Below, piece by piece: positions 6,236-6,451 of a stretch of 6,451 nt of DNA. The number at the start of each line of letters is the position of its first letter. Position 1 is the first letter of the stretch. The notes under the pieces are model-generated. The model had not been told where the DNA came from, made no database searches, and saw only the letters and a program-made list of their open reading frames with translations. The position numbers and the translations under genes were made by a program. Origin of the DNA: JBCAWW01 sp039024315 (GTDB lineage Bacteria; Bacteroidota; Bacteroidia; J057); contig JBCCQN010000319.1 in assembly GCA_039024315.1 (NCBI GenBank), positions 1 through 6,451 on the forward strand, given 5' to 3'.

Positions 6236-6322
6236 TTACAGCTTCACCCCAAAGTGCTCCCAGAGTTTGGCTACAAAGTCATTTTCGTCCTGGATAGCCT
6301 CCCGATAGCTATCGTATTCGCG
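6236..6322 (-). pseudogene. C-terminal remnant of an unidentified gene, interrupted at about 6322
   Basis: On the minus strand this reads 28 residues, REYDSYREAIQDENDF then VAKLWEHFGVKL, followed by a TAA stop. It is charged, helix-like and of ordinary composition for a protein C-terminus, and it has no start codon. Going upstream, the frame meets a stop immediately (bases 6323-6325), exactly where base composition drops from about 50% GC to about 31% by hand count. The simplest reading is the tail of a gene cut by an inserted element; the family is not recognised. A chance ORF cannot be excluded. Confidence 0.4.
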
Positions 6323-6451
6323 TCAAGCTAAGGGTGTTTCCTAAAAGAAAAACTGGTTAGTTTAGAGATTTAATACCACTCAAATCTATTCTAACCAGTT
6401 TAACATGAGCGATCAAATTAGTAAATTAAAATCAAAGCTAGGCTTTCTTGA
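6323..6451 (+). mobile_element. Probable left end of an insertion sequence (runs off window)
   Basis: AT-rich DNA starts where the minus-strand reading frame is broken. About 80 bp of leader precede an ORF start near the window edge, a spacing typical of an IS end before its transposase. The leader holds a hairpin: AAACTGGTTAG (6350-6360) is perfectly complementary to CTAACCAGTTT (6391-6401), with a second inner stem AGATTT/AAATCT (6365-6370 and 6382-6387, give or take a base). The outer arm ends 3 bp before the ATG. The other IS end, the target duplication and most of the ORF lie outside the window, so no family is assigned. Confidence 0.4.
6405..6451 (+). CDS. Start of an unidentified ORF, possibly a transposase (3' truncated by window edge)
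   Basis: An ATG at 6405 opens a frame reading MSDQISKLKSKLGFL, still open at the last base. Fifteen residues are too few to identify a family. The transposase suggestion rests only on context: AT-rich DNA adjoining a broken gene, and a hairpin that would lie directly over the ribosome entry site, an arrangement used by several IS elements to limit translation from outside transcripts. Confidence 0.35.
   Translation, partial: MSDQISKLKSKLGFL

Overview
The window looks like a chromosomal stretch of a Bacteroidota bacterium, plausibly a Saprospiria/Lewinella-like marine or environmental lineage. The evidence is a large secreted protein with a C-terminal type IX secretion (Por) sorting domain, the absence of Shine-Dalgarno sequences before every start codon, and one upstream match to the Bacteroidota -7 box TAnnTTTG. 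The placement below phylum level is inference.

Layout, left to right. (1) The 3' part of an Old Yellow Enzyme family flavin oxidoreductase (+) enters from the left edge. (2) It converges on a 732-residue secreted zinc metalloprotease (-), with M66/StcE-like layout and a T9SS tail; a strong hairpin with a T-tract on the minus strand sits between their stops. (3) Upstream of the protease on the same strand is a small VOC (glyoxalase/dioxygenase-fold) protein (-). (4) Divergent from it is a two-gene unit on the plus strand: a class I SAM methyltransferase and, 12 bp later, an ECF-like sigma factor with a C-terminal extension starting in a Cys-rich motif. (5) Next comes a four-helix DUF1772-like membrane protein (+), preceded by a 13-bp inverted repeat that ends 4 bp before its start codon. 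(6) A 130-bp nested inverted-repeat element fills the gap between the stop of that gene and the stop of a short C-terminal gene remnant (-). (7) The remnant is cut at about 6322, where the DNA becomes clearly AT-richer and a hairpin leader precedes the first codons of an ORF running off the right edge. This is probably the end of an insertion sequence.

No complete multi-gene defence system, CRISPR array, tRNA or rRNA is visible, and no stretch over 300 bp lacks a gene. The less ordinary content is in the short intergenic gaps. A dispersed hairpin repeat family built on AGCGTTCC occurs five times. A separate repeat of about 85 bp occurs once on each side of the methyltransferase/sigma unit in the same orientation. 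The sigma factor with its Cys motif, and the dyad upstream of the membrane gene, are the best leads for regulation, but nothing in the sequence proves that they act together.
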